NCBI GenBank assembly: GCA_016714015.1
Contig: JADJNZ010000001.1
Location: 806,001 to 870,000 of the forward strand
DNA: 64,000 nt
Direction: 5' to 3'
From: Gemmatimonadota bacterium
Lineage (GTDB): Bacteria > Gemmatimonadota > Gemmatimonadetes > Gemmatimonadales > Gemmatimonadaceae
The translations under genes were made by a program, and so were the position numbers. Each line of letters opens with the position of its first letter. The stretch's first letter is position 1. Positions 28,083 through 36,319 of this stretch are shown here, piece after piece. Below the pieces are notes generated by a model. The model did no database searches. It saw nothing but the letters and a program-made list of their open reading frames with translations, and had not been told where the DNA came from.

Positions 28083-29627
28083 TCAGCCCCCTCGCACGGC
28101 GCGGAGCATGCCCCGGGGGTCCCGAACGGCCGCGAGGAGGAACTGCCGCTGCTCACGGTCGACGGCACCGGTGACCAGGAGCAGCGCCGTGAACGCGACG
28201 AATCCGCCGGCGTTGATCGCCAGGCTCAGCGGGACCGACGCGTCGAGCGGCAGGACGGCCCGTGTGCCGGCCCAGGCGACCACGCCGATCGCCAGGGGCA
28301 GGAGACCGACCTCGATCCGCAGCGGGTACTCGCGCATGGAGAACCATCGCATGATGAAGAACTCCGTGCCGAATCCCCCGAGCGTCGCCGCGGCGGCTCC
28401 CATGGCACCGAACCGGGGGATCAGGATCCAGTTGAGGAGTAGCACCGCGGCCGCGGCTACGGCGGTGCTTCGCGCGACCAGGCCCGGCTTCTCACGGATG
28501 ATGACGCCGATCTGGGCCGTCTGCCGGTACCCGAAGAAGACCATGGCGAGGGCGAGCAGCGGGACGGGAGCGTACGCCCCATGGAATGCCTCGCCGGTGG
28601 CGAGGCGGATCGCGTCCCACGCGAAGAGCGCCATGCCGAACGCGATGCAGATGAGCAAGAGGTTGTAGTGCCGCTGGATGGCGGACAGGATCGGGATCGC
28701 CCCGACTCCCTCCCGCTTCTCGATCTCGAGCGCCTTCGGGAGCCAGATGCTCGAGAAGGGGCCGGTGATGAAGAACGGGATGACGATCGCGACCTTGTAG
28801 CTCAGGGAGTAGAGGCCGACCGTCTCGAGCGTGCTGTACGCATTGAGGAAGAAGCGGTCGGAGAAATGGAGGACGAAGCTCCCGAGCTCCCAGATGGCGA
28901 ACGGCGCGCCGAAGGCCACGAGCGCGCGCGCCATCGCCGGCTGGAAGTGCAGCCCGGTGATGCGCAGGAGCCGACTGACTAGGTAGCCGCCCACCGCTCC
29001 ACCCGAGATGATGGTCGACAACAACACGCCGAGGACCCCCATGCGGAGCCAGACGACGAAGACGAGGTTGAGCACGATGGCGAGCAGGAGGCGGATCGCA
29101 CCCCAGAGCACGACCTGTTGCGACTCCTGCCGCGCGCGCATCACCGTCATCGGGACATCGATCGCCACCCCGAGGATGAGACTCACCATCGACAACCGGA
29201 TGAACAGCGCCGGTTCCCCCGGCTTGAGCAGCAGCGAGGTGATCGGCTCCGCGAGGAAGAGCACCGGCACGGCGACCACCGCGAACAGCACGAACAGCAG
29301 CACGGCCGCCGTGCTCACCAGCGCATGCCGCTCCGCCTCCGTCTCGTACTTGTAGTAGTGCCGCGTCACCGCCGTGCTCACCCCGAGCCCCACGAGGAAG
29401 GTGAGCACGTCCGTCGTGTACGCCAGCATCTCCATCACGCCGTAGTCCCGGGGCGTGAGGACGCGCGTGTAGACGGGCAACATGATGAACCCGGCCACGC
29501 GCGAGAGCACGGTGCCGATCAGGTACACCGCGCCGTGCTTGAACGTGCTGCGGACGTACCCGCCCGCGGGCTGCCCCTCGGACGCGGGAACGGCCGCGGC
29601 GCCCGCAGGCGCCGCGGCGTCCGTCAC
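28083..29627 (-). CDS. Polysaccharide flippase (Wzx/MurJ-like, MOP superfamily)
   Basis: A 514-residue membrane protein with about 12-14 hydrophobic helices. It begins after a short tail with STFKHGAVYLIGTVLSRVAG, the classic flippase N-terminus, followed by LPVYTRVLTPRDYGVMEML. The central LVAFGAPFAIWELGSFVLHF and the C-terminal pair of helices also fit RfbX/Wzx. It would flip undecaprenyl-linked repeat units to the periplasm for the Wzy-like polymerase encoded at 12.3-13.7 kb. An Ala/Pro-rich N-terminal tail precedes the first helix; the start at ATG 29627 is the longest reading. Confidence 0.9.
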   Translation of the reverse strand: MTDAAAPAGAAAVPASEGQPAGGYVRSTFKHGAVYLIGTVLSRVAGFIMLPVYTRVLTPRDYGVMEMLAYTTDVLTFLVGLGVSTAVTRHYYKYETEAERHALVSTAAVLLFVLFAVVAVPVLFLAEPITSLLLKPGEPALFIRLSMVSLILGVAIDVPMTVMRARQESQQVVLWGAIRLLLAIVLNLVFVVWLRMGVLGVLLSTIISGGAVGGYLVSRLLRITGLHFQPAMARALVAFGAPFAIWELGSFVLHFSDRFFLNAYSTLETVGLYSLSYKVAIVIPFFITGPFSSIWLPKALEIEKREGVGAIPILSAIQRHYNLLLICIAFGMALFAWDAIRLATGEAFHGAYAPVPLLALAMVFFGYRQTAQIGVIIREKPGLVARSTAVAAAAVLLLNWILIPRFGAMGAAAATLGGFGTEFFIMRWFSMREYPLRIEVGLLPLAIGVVAWAGTRAVLPLDASVPLSLAINAGGFVAFTALLLVTGAVDREQRQFLLAAVRDPRGMLRAVRGG

Positions 29628-29657
29628 GGACGGCCCCGCTGGTCCATCCCGCTCATC

Positions 29658-29819
29658 CTAGAAGATCGTGTAGATGAACGGCGCGAGCGCCGAGCCCTGC
29701 GCGAACACGAGGAGCGCGCCCACCATGACCATCACGATGATGATCGGGGCCAACCACCACTTCTTGCGCGCGCTCAGGAAATCCCAGAACTCGCTGACGA
29801 TGCCCTTCGGCTTGGCCAT
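29658..29819 (-). CDS. DUF5989-family small membrane protein
   Basis: A 53-residue protein starting MAKPKGIVSEFWDFLSARKK and continuing with one hydrophobic helix (WWLAPIIIVMVMVGALLVF), ending APFIYTIF. This is the DUF5989 pattern, repeatedly found between a carbamoyltransferase/SxtJ pair and other polysaccharide genes. The function is unknown; a membrane adaptor for the carbamoyltransferase is conceivable. It lies 48 bases after SxtJ and 30 bases before the flippase gene. Confidence 0.8.
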   Translation of the reverse strand: MAKPKGIVSEFWDFLSARKKWWLAPIIIVMVMVGALLVFAQGSALAPFIYTIF

Positions 29820-29867
29820 ATGACGATGCCGCCCAGGCGGCGGGTGCGGGTGTGAGGAGGACGCGGC

Positions 29868-30248
29868 TCAGAACTGCCGCGAGAGATCGCTGCGCCGCTC
29901 GCCTTCCGGGCGCGTGTGCCAGTACGTCGTCGCCTTCGGGTCGTTCCGCAACGGGCGCTTGCCGAGGAGCGTCATCAGCACGCTCACCGGCGTGATCACC
30001 ACGTAGAACACGACGCCCATGAAGATCGGCGTCGTGACCTTGGAGATGAGATGGGCCAGGCCCATCCACGCCCGCTCCACCGGCCCCAGCGCCGTCGGCG
30101 CGACGAGCCCCGCGACGGCGAACGCGCCGCCGAGCGACGCGAACACCGTCATCATCGTCGGGTGCTGCCGCCACCAGGTGATCGCCGCGAAGACGAAGAA
30201 CGCCCCGCCGACCGTGAAGGCGAACTTGCGGCCCTGGGCCGCGGTCAA
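29868..30248 (-). CDS. SxtJ-family membrane protein
   Basis: A 126-residue protein with two to three hydrophobic segments (FAFTVGGAFFVFAAITWW; TVFASLGGAFAVAGLVAP; a longer one around PIFMGVVFYVVITPVSVLM) and the conserved tail RPLRNDPKATTYWHTRPEG. SxtJ was named in saxitoxin clusters, where it sits next to the O-carbamoyltransferase SxtI. Its role is unknown. The start is a TTG overlapping the TGA of the carbamoyltransferase (TTGA), chosen because the family begins shortly before the first helix. The coupling to the carbamoyltransferase supports a joint job. Confidence 0.82.
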   Translation of the reverse strand: MTAAQGRKFAFTVGGAFFVFAAITWWRQHPTMMTVFASLGGAFAVAGLVAPTALGPVERAWMGLAHLISKVTTPIFMGVVFYVVITPVSVLMTLLGKRPLRNDPKATTYWHTRPEGERRSDLSRQF

Positions 30249-32083
30249 TCCAGCGCGAATTCGGTCCGCCAATCCTTGGTCTCCTTCCACTCGGGCTGCT
30301 CTTCCTTCGTCAGGAGGAACGAGCCGAGAACGAGGTTGTCGATGCTCGTCCGCATGAAGCACTGATAGGCGTCATGCGGCGACATCACGATGGGTTCGCC
30401 ACGCACGTTGAACGAGGTGTTCACGAGCACTGCACAGCCGGTCTCCTTCTCGAATTCCGTGAGCACGGCGTGATAGTCCGGATTCACGTCCTTCGTCACC
30501 GTCTGCACGCGCGCCGAGTAGTCGATGTGCGTGATCGCGGGGATGTCCGACTTGGGGACGTTCAGCAGGTCGATGCCCCAGAGCTTCGACTGCTCCGCCG
30601 TCAGCGGGATGCGCCGCTTCTGCGCGACGGGCGCCACGAGCAGCATGTACGGCGAGTCGGTGTCGAGCTCGAAGTACTCGCTCACCTTCTCGCGCAGCAC
30701 GCTCGGCGCGAACGGACGGAAGCTCTCGCGGAACTTGATCTTCACGTTCATGTCGTGCTGCATCTTCGGGCTGCGCGGGTCGCCGAGGATCGAGCGGCAG
30801 CCGAGCGAGCGCGGACCGAACTCCATGCGACCGTTGAGCCAGCCGAAGATCCGGCCGCTCGCGAGGAGCTTCGCCACCGTCGGCGCCTTCTCCTCCTTGG
30901 TCATCTTCTTGTACGGCGCCTTGATGCTCTTGAGGTACTCCTCGATCTCGGCGTCGCTGTACTCGGGGCCGAGGTACGACCCGTTCATCGAGTCCTTGCC
31001 CGGCACCACGGTGCGCGGCGCCTTGCACTCGCGGTGCCAGATCAGCTGCGCGACGCCGAGCGCGCCGCCGGCGTCGCCGGAGGCGGGCTGGATCCAGATC
31101 CGCTTGAACGGCCCGTCGCGCAGCAGCTTGCCGTTGCCGACGCAGTTGAGCGCCACGCCGCCGGCCATGCACAGGTTCTCGAGGCCGGTGTCCCGGTGCG
31201 CCGCGCGCGCCATGTGCATCATGATCTTCTCGCACGCGTCCTGCACCGAGCGCGCCAGATCCATCTCACGCTGCGTGAGCTGGGTCTCCGGCTTGCGCGG
31301 CGGCCCGCCGAAGAGCTCGTTGAACGCCTCGCTGGTCATCGTGAGACCGGCGAGATAGTTGAAGTACTTCTGGTCGAGCGTGAAGGACCCGTCGTCCTTC
31401 AGGTTCACGAGATGCTTGAAGATGAGGTCGACGTACTTGGGCTGGCCGTAGGGCGCGAGACCCATGACCTTGTACTCGCCCGAGTTGACCTTGAAGCCGG
31501 TGTAGTACGTGAAGGCGGAGTAGAGCAGGCCGAGGGAATCGGGCCAGCGCAGTTCCTTCACGATCTGCAGGTCGTTCCCCTTGCCGATGCCGATCGACGC
31601 GGTGGCCCATTCGCCTACACCGTCCATCGTCAGGACCGCCGCCTCCTCGAACGGGGACGGGAAGAACGCGCTCGCCGCATGCGACTCATGGTGCTCGGCG
31701 TACATGAGGTCGCCCTCATACCCGCCCAGCGCATCGCGCAGCGTCTTGTCCTGGTAGATCTTCTCCTTGATCCAGAGCGGTCCGGCCTTGAGGAACGACC
31801 CGAACCCCTTCGGCGCGGTGCCGAGGTAGGTCTCGAGGATCCGCTCGAACTTGAGCAGCGGCTTGTCGTAGAACCCGACGTACGCGAGGTCCTGCAAGCC
31901 GATCCCGCCCTGCTTCAGGCAGAAATCCACGGCGTTCTTCGGGAAGTCGGAATCGCCCTTCTTGCGCGTGAAGCGGTCCTCACTGGCCGCGGCGACGATC
32001 TCGCCGTTGCGGAGGAGCGCAGCTGCGCTGTCGTGATAGAACGCCGAGATCCCGAGGATCCAGGTGGTCTTACGGTCGGTCAC
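30245..32083 (-). CDS. Carbamoyltransferase, NodU/CmcH/SxtI family
   Basis: The protein has both domains of O-carbamoyltransferases. The N-terminal Kae1-like domain shows WILGISAFYHDSAAALL and EHHESHAASAFFPSPF (metal-binding His-x3-His) and LTMDGVGEW. The C-terminal YrdC-like domain shows NGRMEFGPRSLGCRSILGDPR and VLVNTSFNVRGEPIV. It moves a carbamoyl group from carbamoyl phosphate via carbamoyl-AMP to a hydroxyl, here presumably on the polysaccharide's sugars. I prefer GTG 32083 with gagg at a good distance; ATG 32095 adds four residues. It is the first gene of a tightly coupled minus-strand operon reaching to 20 kb. Confidence 0.92.
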   Translation of the reverse strand: MTDRKTTWILGISAFYHDSAAALLRNGEIVAAASEDRFTRKKGDSDFPKNAVDFCLKQGGIGLQDLAYVGFYDKPLLKFERILETYLGTAPKGFGSFLKAGPLWIKEKIYQDKTLRDALGGYEGDLMYAEHHESHAASAFFPSPFEEAAVLTMDGVGEWATASIGIGKGNDLQIVKELRWPDSLGLLYSAFTYYTGFKVNSGEYKVMGLAPYGQPKYVDLIFKHLVNLKDDGSFTLDQKYFNYLAGLTMTSEAFNELFGGPPRKPETQLTQREMDLARSVQDACEKIMMHMARAAHRDTGLENLCMAGGVALNCVGNGKLLRDGPFKRIWIQPASGDAGGALGVAQLIWHRECKAPRTVVPGKDSMNGSYLGPEYSDAEIEEYLKSIKAPYKKMTKEEKAPTVAKLLASGRIFGWLNGRMEFGPRSLGCRSILGDPRSPKMQHDMNVKIKFRESFRPFAPSVLREKVSEYFELDTDSPYMLLVAPVAQKRRIPLTAEQSKLWGIDLLNVPKSDIPAITHIDYSARVQTVTKDVNPDYHAVLTEFEKETGCAVLVNTSFNVRGEPIVMSPHDAYQCFMRTSIDNLVLGSFLLTKEEQPEWKETKDWRTEFALD

Positions 32084-32201
32084 ATCGCCTCGCATAGAAG
32101 GTCACGTGCTGGCCCGGTCCACATGGGGGCCGACCCTGCTTTCGCAAGAGTCGGACACTCCCGTTGCTTTCGCCATTCGGTGGCGCAACTCATTGCAGCA
32201 C

Positions 32202-32230
32202 AATATCGTATGCCACTGCGCCATTTCCAA
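32202..32230 (-). promoter_or_regulatory. Possible sigma-70-type promoter of the carbamoyltransferase operon
   Basis: Read on the minus strand, TTGGAA (32230-32225), a 17-base spacer and GATATT (32207-32202) resemble -35 and -10 boxes. They lie in an AT-richer patch about 120 bases before the start codon. No sigma-54-type element was found here. Confidence 0.3.
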
Positions 32231-32558
32231 GAAGCTCCGGGATGCTGACTTGGTGTTGCGCTGACGCATCAGACTGCGGAGGAATGGCGGTCAGCATGTC
32301 TCCCTGCGAGACGACCACGCGACTCGACGGCAACGTCGCCGGAGGTCACGGCTGGGGCCGGAGAGTGGGATAGTGGATGCCGGAGCGGCAGGAAATCACT
32401 GCCAGCACGGCATTCAGAGTGTTCTGCCCTCCGCGTTCGTTGTGACAGTAGAGGGATCAGGCAACAGGTCACGCGCGAACCCACCGCCGGTCGCACCGAG
32501 CCCGCCGCAACGGACCCGTGGCGCGCCGCCGACCGACGTGAACGCGCCGCCACGCTAC

Positions 32559-32964
32559 GTGGCATCGCAGCGAGACGCCGTGGCATCGCAGCGAGACGCC
32601 GTGGCATCGCAGCGAGACGCCGTGGCATCGCGGCGAGACGCCGTGGCATCGCGGCGAGACGCCGTGGCATCGCGGCGAGACGACGTGGCATCGCAGCGAG
32701 ACGACGTGGCATCGCAGCGAGACGACGTGGCATCGCAGCGAGACGACGTGGCATCGCAGCGAGACGACGTGGCAGCGCAGCGAGACGACGTGGCATCGCG
32801 GCGAGACGACGTGGCATCGCGGCGAGACGACGTGGCAGGGGGCATCGCGGCGAGACGACGTGGCATCGCGGCGAGACGACGTGGCATCGCGGCGAGACGA
32901 CGTGGCATCGCGGCGAGACGACGTGGCATCGCGGCGAGACGACGTGGCATCGCAGCGAGACGAC
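32559..32964. repeat. 21-bp tandem repeat array (minisatellite), about 19 copies
   Basis: The unit is GTGGCATCGC followed by RGCGAGACGMC, repeated head to tail 13 times. An 8-base partial copy (32832-32839) breaks the array, then about 6 further copies follow. Copies differ almost only at two positions (A/G and C/A), and neighbours share the same variant, so the array has grown by slippage or unequal exchange. The period equals seven codons; the plus-strand frame would read a VASQRDD/VASRRDD heptad. There are no spacers, so it is not a CRISPR array. It lies between divergent operons. Confidence 0.93.
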
Positions 32965-33080
32965 GTGTGTGGATGGCGAGGCGACTCGGTGGCGCCGGTC
33001 CTCGCGACGCCCTATCCTGAGGCACGCCAACGAAGCGCGCGGGCGGCGAATGCCGTGCCCTCCGCCGGATCGCAGCCGTC

Positions 33081-34361
33081 ATGACGGCCATCACACCTCT
33101 CCCATACGTCTTGCGCGATAGCCCTGCCCGCGGACCGGTCGCTCGCCACCTCGGATTCGCGGCGGCGCTGTTGCTGATCGGCGCGGCCACACTCGTGCCG
33201 CAACCCGGCGCCCCTCGGGCAGACGTCGCGGTATTCTGCCTCCGCTGCGGGTCGCTCGGCGGGCCTGATCTCGCGCTGAACGTCGTCCTGTTCGTTCCGC
33301 TCGGCATCGCGCTGGCCGCATTCGGGGTCCGCCCGGTACGGGCGCTCGCGATCGGCGCCGGTATCAGCCTTGCGATAGAACTCGCACAGTCGCTCATCCC
33401 CGGCCGATTCCCGACGCTGCGGGACGTGCTCTGCAACGGCACCGGTGCCTGGCTCGGCGTGCTCGTCGCCGAGCGCATCGCCGCCTGGATCGCGCCGTCA
33501 CGCGCGACACGCGTTCGACTCGCTGTGGCGACCGGCTTGGCGATCCTGCTCATCCGTCTGACCGGTGCGGCGTTCGAGTTCGCCCCGTCCGTCCCTCCCT
33601 ACTTCGGCCACTGGTCCCCGGATCAGGAGCATCTCGAGCACTGGACCGGGCGCGTGACGGAGGCGCGTCTCGACGGCCTTCCCGTCCCGGACTGGCAGCT
33701 CGCGGACCCTGCGGCACTCGAGGCGGCGTTCGCCGACGGGTTCACGCTCGAGATCACCGGGGTCGGCGGCGCGCGGACGCGTGAGCTCGGAGGGATCGTG
33801 ACCATATCCGACGGCCGGAAGGACGAACTCCTCTTGGTGGGCCCCGTCGGCGACGATCTCGTCGTGCGGACGCGTCGCCGGGCCGCGGACCTGCGCTTCG
33901 GTGGCCCAGAGCTCCGATTCGCCGGCCTGATGCGGGGCGCGACCGCCGGCGCCCCGTTCACGCTGCGCGTCGTGACGAGCCCGACCCGTACCTGCGCGAC
34001 CCTGAACGGGGAGGAGCAATGCCTCGACCGCGCCGCGTTCGGCAGTGCCTGGATCCTGCTCTTCACCGACCGCGACGTCACGCCGACGGCCCGAATCCTG
34101 CTAGATACGGTGACGATCGTCCTGCTCGTGTTCCCGGTCGGCCTGCTGCTCGGCGGTGTGCCCCGGTCCCAGGCGATCACCGCGGTCCTGGCGTTGCTTG
34201 GCGGCATGCTTGGGGCCGCTTGGACCGGGGGGCTCGCGCTCCCCACCGCGGTCGAAGGGTCGGGCGCCGCCGCTGGGTTGGTGGCGGGCGTCCTGCTCAG
34301 TCGTCTCGTCAACAGGTCGGTCAGCCGAGCGGTGCCGCCCTCTGGCGCCGCCGGCCACTAG
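33081..34361 (+). CDS. VanZ-family membrane protein with an internal LamG-like domain
   Basis: The first 150 residues are VanZ-like: several short membrane helices with LALNVVLFVPLGIALAAFGV, IELAQSLIPGRFPTLRDVLC and NGTGAWLG, where the ELxQ and R-D-x-x-x-N residues are characteristic. Residues about 160-330 form a predicted extracytoplasmic beta-sandwich (FEFAPSVPPYFGHWS to ATLNGEEQCL), and two or three membrane helices close the chain. VanZ relatives occur in exosortase-associated polysaccharide loci; the biochemical role is not known. It precedes the Trm112-like gene by 62 bases. Confidence 0.8.
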   Translation: MTAITPLPYVLRDSPARGPVARHLGFAAALLLIGAATLVPQPGAPRADVAVFCLRCGSLGGPDLALNVVLFVPLGIALAAFGVRPVRALAIGAGISLAIELAQSLIPGRFPTLRDVLCNGTGAWLGVLVAERIAAWIAPSRATRVRLAVATGLAILLIRLTGAAFEFAPSVPPYFGHWSPDQEHLEHWTGRVTEARLDGLPVPDWQLADPAALEAAFADGFTLEITGVGGARTRELGGIVTISDGRKDELLLVGPVGDDLVVRTRRRAADLRFGGPELRFAGLMRGATAGAPFTLRVVTSPTRTCATLNGEEQCLDRAAFGSAWILLFTDRDVTPTARILLDTVTIVLLVFPVGLLLGGVPRSQAITAVLALLGGMLGAAWTGGLALPTAVEGSGAAAGLVAGVLLSRLVNRSVSRAVPPSGAAGH

Positions 34362-34423
34362 CTTTCACTCGTGCACGGGCCAGCGGCCCGCGTAGCCTCT
34401 CACACGTCCGAGGATTCCCACTG

Positions 34424-34591
34424 ATGGCCCTGTCCGCGAAGCTCCTCTCCAAGCTCGTCTGCCCCAAGTGCAAGGGCGACCTCGACTACCGCCAGGCGGA
34501 GTCGGTCCTCGTCTGCGGCAAGTGCAAGCTCAAGTTCGAGGTGAAGGACGACATCCCCGTGATGCTGCTCGCGGAAGCCAAGCCGCTCTGA
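34424..34591 (+). CDS. Trm112-family small zinc-ribbon protein
   Basis: A 55-residue protein with LVCPKCKGDLDYRQAESVLVCGKCKLKF, written here as CPKC and CGKC pairs 17 residues apart, followed by VKDDIPVMLLAEA, the standard bacterial Trm112 (YcaR-like) ending. Such proteins bind zinc and may stabilise partner methyltransferases. A convergent SAM methyltransferase gene lies just beyond the terminator, which may be coincidence. Confidence 0.88.
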   Translation: MALSAKLLSKLVCPKCKGDLDYRQAESVLVCGKCKLKFEVKDDIPVMLLAEAKPL

Positions 34592-34598
34592 GCCGCCC

Positions 34599-34648
34599 GG
34601 ATGACGAAGGGGGCGCGTCGCTTTCGCGACGCGCCCCCTTCGTCATCC
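34599..34648. terminator. Bidirectional stem-loop between convergent genes
   Basis: A perfect 23-base inverted repeat (arms 34599-34621 and 34626-34648) with a TTTC loop lies between the Trm112 stop (34591) and the methyltransferase stop (34660). There is no T-run on either side, so it may work as a transcript end-stabiliser or factor-assisted terminator for both strands. Confidence 0.7.
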
Positions 34649-34659
34649 CTGGACCCCGC

Positions 34660-35364
34660 TCAGGCGAGGTCGTACGAGGCGATCCACTTGTTCGCCTTGT
34701 AGCGCATCGGCAGGACACCGATGACGGCATAGGCGACGGTGCGGGCGAGCTTCGCGCCGGCGTCCTTGTCCTCCCAGGCGCGGTGCACGAAGTCGAACTT
34801 CCCGACCTTGAAGCCGATCTGCTCGAAGATCCGGTGCGTCTTGCCCGGCCAGATCGCGCGCTGGTTCTTCGTCGTGGAGCTGATGCCGAAGATCGGATTG
34901 ATGATGTTGAACGCGATCCAGCTGAGCGGGTTGCCGGCGTTCGCCTCGAGGGCGACGACCGACTTCCGGGTGATGCGCTTGAGCTCGAGCGGGAGCTTGT
35001 CGAGCACCGGGAAGTGGTGCAGCAGGAGCGAGGTCCACGCGACGTCGAACGAGCGCTCGCGGAAGGGCAGGTTCTCGGCGTCGGCCACGACGACGTCGAC
35101 CTCGAGACCCTTCTCGCGGAAGCGGTCGCGGGCCGCGACGACGCCGAACCAGGTGAGATCGCACGACGTCACGGTGAAGCCGCGCTCGGCCAGCTTGATC
35201 GAGTGCGCACCGGTCCCGCAGCCGAGGTCGAGGAGTTCGCCCGAGGCCTTCTTGGGGAAGACGATGTCGTAGATCTCCTCGTAGCCGTGCGTGATGTGCA
35301 CGTTGCGGTTGTTCTTCTCGAAGAGGTCCTCGTAGAACTTCTTCTCTGCGACCTGGTCTTGCAT
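34660..35364 (-). CDS. Class I SAM-dependent methyltransferase
   Basis: A 234-residue cytoplasmic protein with the Rossmann SAM-binding motif I ELLDLGCGTGAHSIKLAERG, acidic motif II (TSCDLTWFGVVAARD), VADAENLPFRERSFDVAWTS and the LLLHHFPVLDKLPLEL block. The C-terminal third (PLSWIAFNIINPIFGISSTT and a hydrophobic end) resembles polysaccharide-locus methyltransferases that act on lipid-linked or sugar substrates. The substrate is unknown. ATG 35364 lies about 42 bases after the predicted start of a sigma-54-like promoter, so the gene may be transcribed by itself. Confidence 0.85.
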   Translation of the reverse strand: MQDQVAEKKFYEDLFEKNNRNVHITHGYEEIYDIVFPKKASGELLDLGCGTGAHSIKLAERGFTVTSCDLTWFGVVAARDRFREKGLEVDVVVADAENLPFRERSFDVAWTSLLLHHFPVLDKLPLELKRITRKSVVALEANAGNPLSWIAFNIINPIFGISSTTKNQRAIWPGKTHRIFEQIGFKVGKFDFVHRAWEDKDAGAKLARTVAYAVIGVLPMRYKANKWIASYDLA

Positions 35365-35415
35365 CAGTGATTCCCTTGGATTCGTGTCAAAGTGCGACGG
35401 ATGCGGAACCTGTAT

Positions 35416-35431
35416 TGCGGGTTCCGTGCCA
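35416..35431 (-). promoter_or_regulatory. Candidate sigma-54 promoter of the methyltransferase gene
   Basis: On the minus strand TGGCAC (35431-35426), 5 bases, then CCGCA (35420-35416). The -24 block is perfect and the GG/GC interval is exact; the -12 block has CC instead of TT. The predicted start is near 35406. Confidence 0.45.
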
Positions 35432-35443
35432 GACGGTGCCGCG

Positions 35444-36319
35444 TCAGGCCGCGAGGGGGGTCGGGCCGTCAGTCCCTTGGGAGAGGACGCTCGCGATGGA
35501 CGTAAAGTCATACGCGGCAAGGAGCCGGTCCATCCGTCCCCAGACGCCCCCCTGCCCCGCGTAGTGGCGGATGCGCGTCAGCAACGGGACATCGAACCGC
35601 GGCTGGCCCGGGTCCCACTCCCAAGGATGGATGTAGAACGTGGCGGGCTGGCCTCGCTCCTCGGTCTCGCGGACCGCCATGTGCACCAGGGTCGGCGGGA
35701 GGATCCGGAAGTACGCCCCCCCAGCGGCGGGGAGGGTCCGTCCCGCGAGCCGAAGGGTCGCCGGCGGGAACTCGGCCAGTCGGCCGGCGGGACGTGCGAT
35801 CCAGTGCGGATCGCGGGCGCCGCCCTCGTAGCCGTACCCGGCCCGCTTCACGGGGAAGAGGCTCGAGTCGTAGCGGTACCCCTCCTCGAGCAGGATGTCG
35901 AGCGCCCACTCCGTCCCGCGGACGATGGAGAAGCTCGGCGCGCGGAATCCGACCACCGCCGCGCCGGTCTGGTCCTCGATGAGGCGTTTCGTCCGTCGCA
36001 CCGACTCGCGGAAGGCCTCGGGCGTCTGGTGGGTGATCCGGACATGGTCCCAGGTGTGGGACGCGACCTCATGCCCCGCCGCGACGATCGCCTTCATGAG
36101 GGCGGGCTCGCGCTCGGCGAGCCAGCCGACCGTGAAGAAGGTCCCGATGGCGTTGTGGCGCGCGAGCAACTCCAGGAGCCGCAGTGTGGCATCGGCGGCA
36201 CGACGAGGATAGGACTCCCATCGGTCGCGTGGCGCGTAGGGCTCGAGCGCGACGACCTGGAAGTACTCCTCGACGTCGACGGTGAAGAAGTGGCGCACCG
36301 GCCGGGTGCGGTCCCGCAC
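35444..36319 (-). CDS. Polysaccharide deacetylase with DUF3473, PEP-CTERM-locus subfamily
   Basis: A 291-residue CE4 protein: motif 1 HFFTVDVEEYFQV, motif 2 EVASHTWDHVRITH (H-x3-H type), motif 3 VVGFRAPSFSIVRGTEWAL, and the DUF3473 C-terminus with AGGAYFRILPP and ATFYIHPWEWDPGQPRF. This combination is the TIGR03006 family tied to exosortase-type polysaccharides. The GTG at 36319 overlaps the upstream TAG (TAGTG), giving a protein that begins a few residues before motif 1, so I prefer it to an ATG at 36364 inside the upstream gene. Confidence 0.9.
   Translation of the reverse strand: MRDRTRPVRHFFTVDVEEYFQVVALEPYAPRDRWESYPRRAADATLRLLELLARHNAIGTFFTVGWLAEREPALMKAIVAAGHEVASHTWDHVRITHQTPEAFRESVRRTKRLIEDQTGAAVVGFRAPSFSIVRGTEWALDILLEEGYRYDSSLFPVKRAGYGYEGGARDPHWIARPAGRLAEFPPATLRLAGRTLPAAGGAYFRILPPTLVHMAVRETEERGQPATFYIHPWEWDPGQPRFDVPLLTRIRHYAGQGGVWGRMDRLLAAYDFTSIASVLSQGTDGPTPLAA

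Larger units (their letters stand above)
32096..33080. other. Long intergenic region between divergent genes
   Basis: About 985 bases separate the carbamoyltransferase (minus) and VanZ (plus) genes. The left part (32096-32558) holds a minus-strand promoter candidate and no convincing gene. The middle is the 21-bp minisatellite (32559-32964). The right 115 bases show nothing clear. Long open frames cross this region on both strands because the repeat unit lacks stops in all frames; I do not regard them as genes. Confidence 0.6.

Noticed and set aside
32181..32198. TGGCGC followed by TTGCA in the carbamoyltransferase upstream region
   Set aside because: The interval is one base too long for sigma-54, and it points away from the carbamoyltransferase operon.
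32559..32964. Possible CRISPR array
   Set aside because: Repeats are directly adjacent without spacers, and no cas genes are present.
32373..33020. Plus-strand frame with VASQRDD heptads, and long minus-strand frames across the same place
   Set aside because: All frames through the 21-bp repeat are free of stops because of its composition; no start site, flanking domain or codon bias supports a protein.
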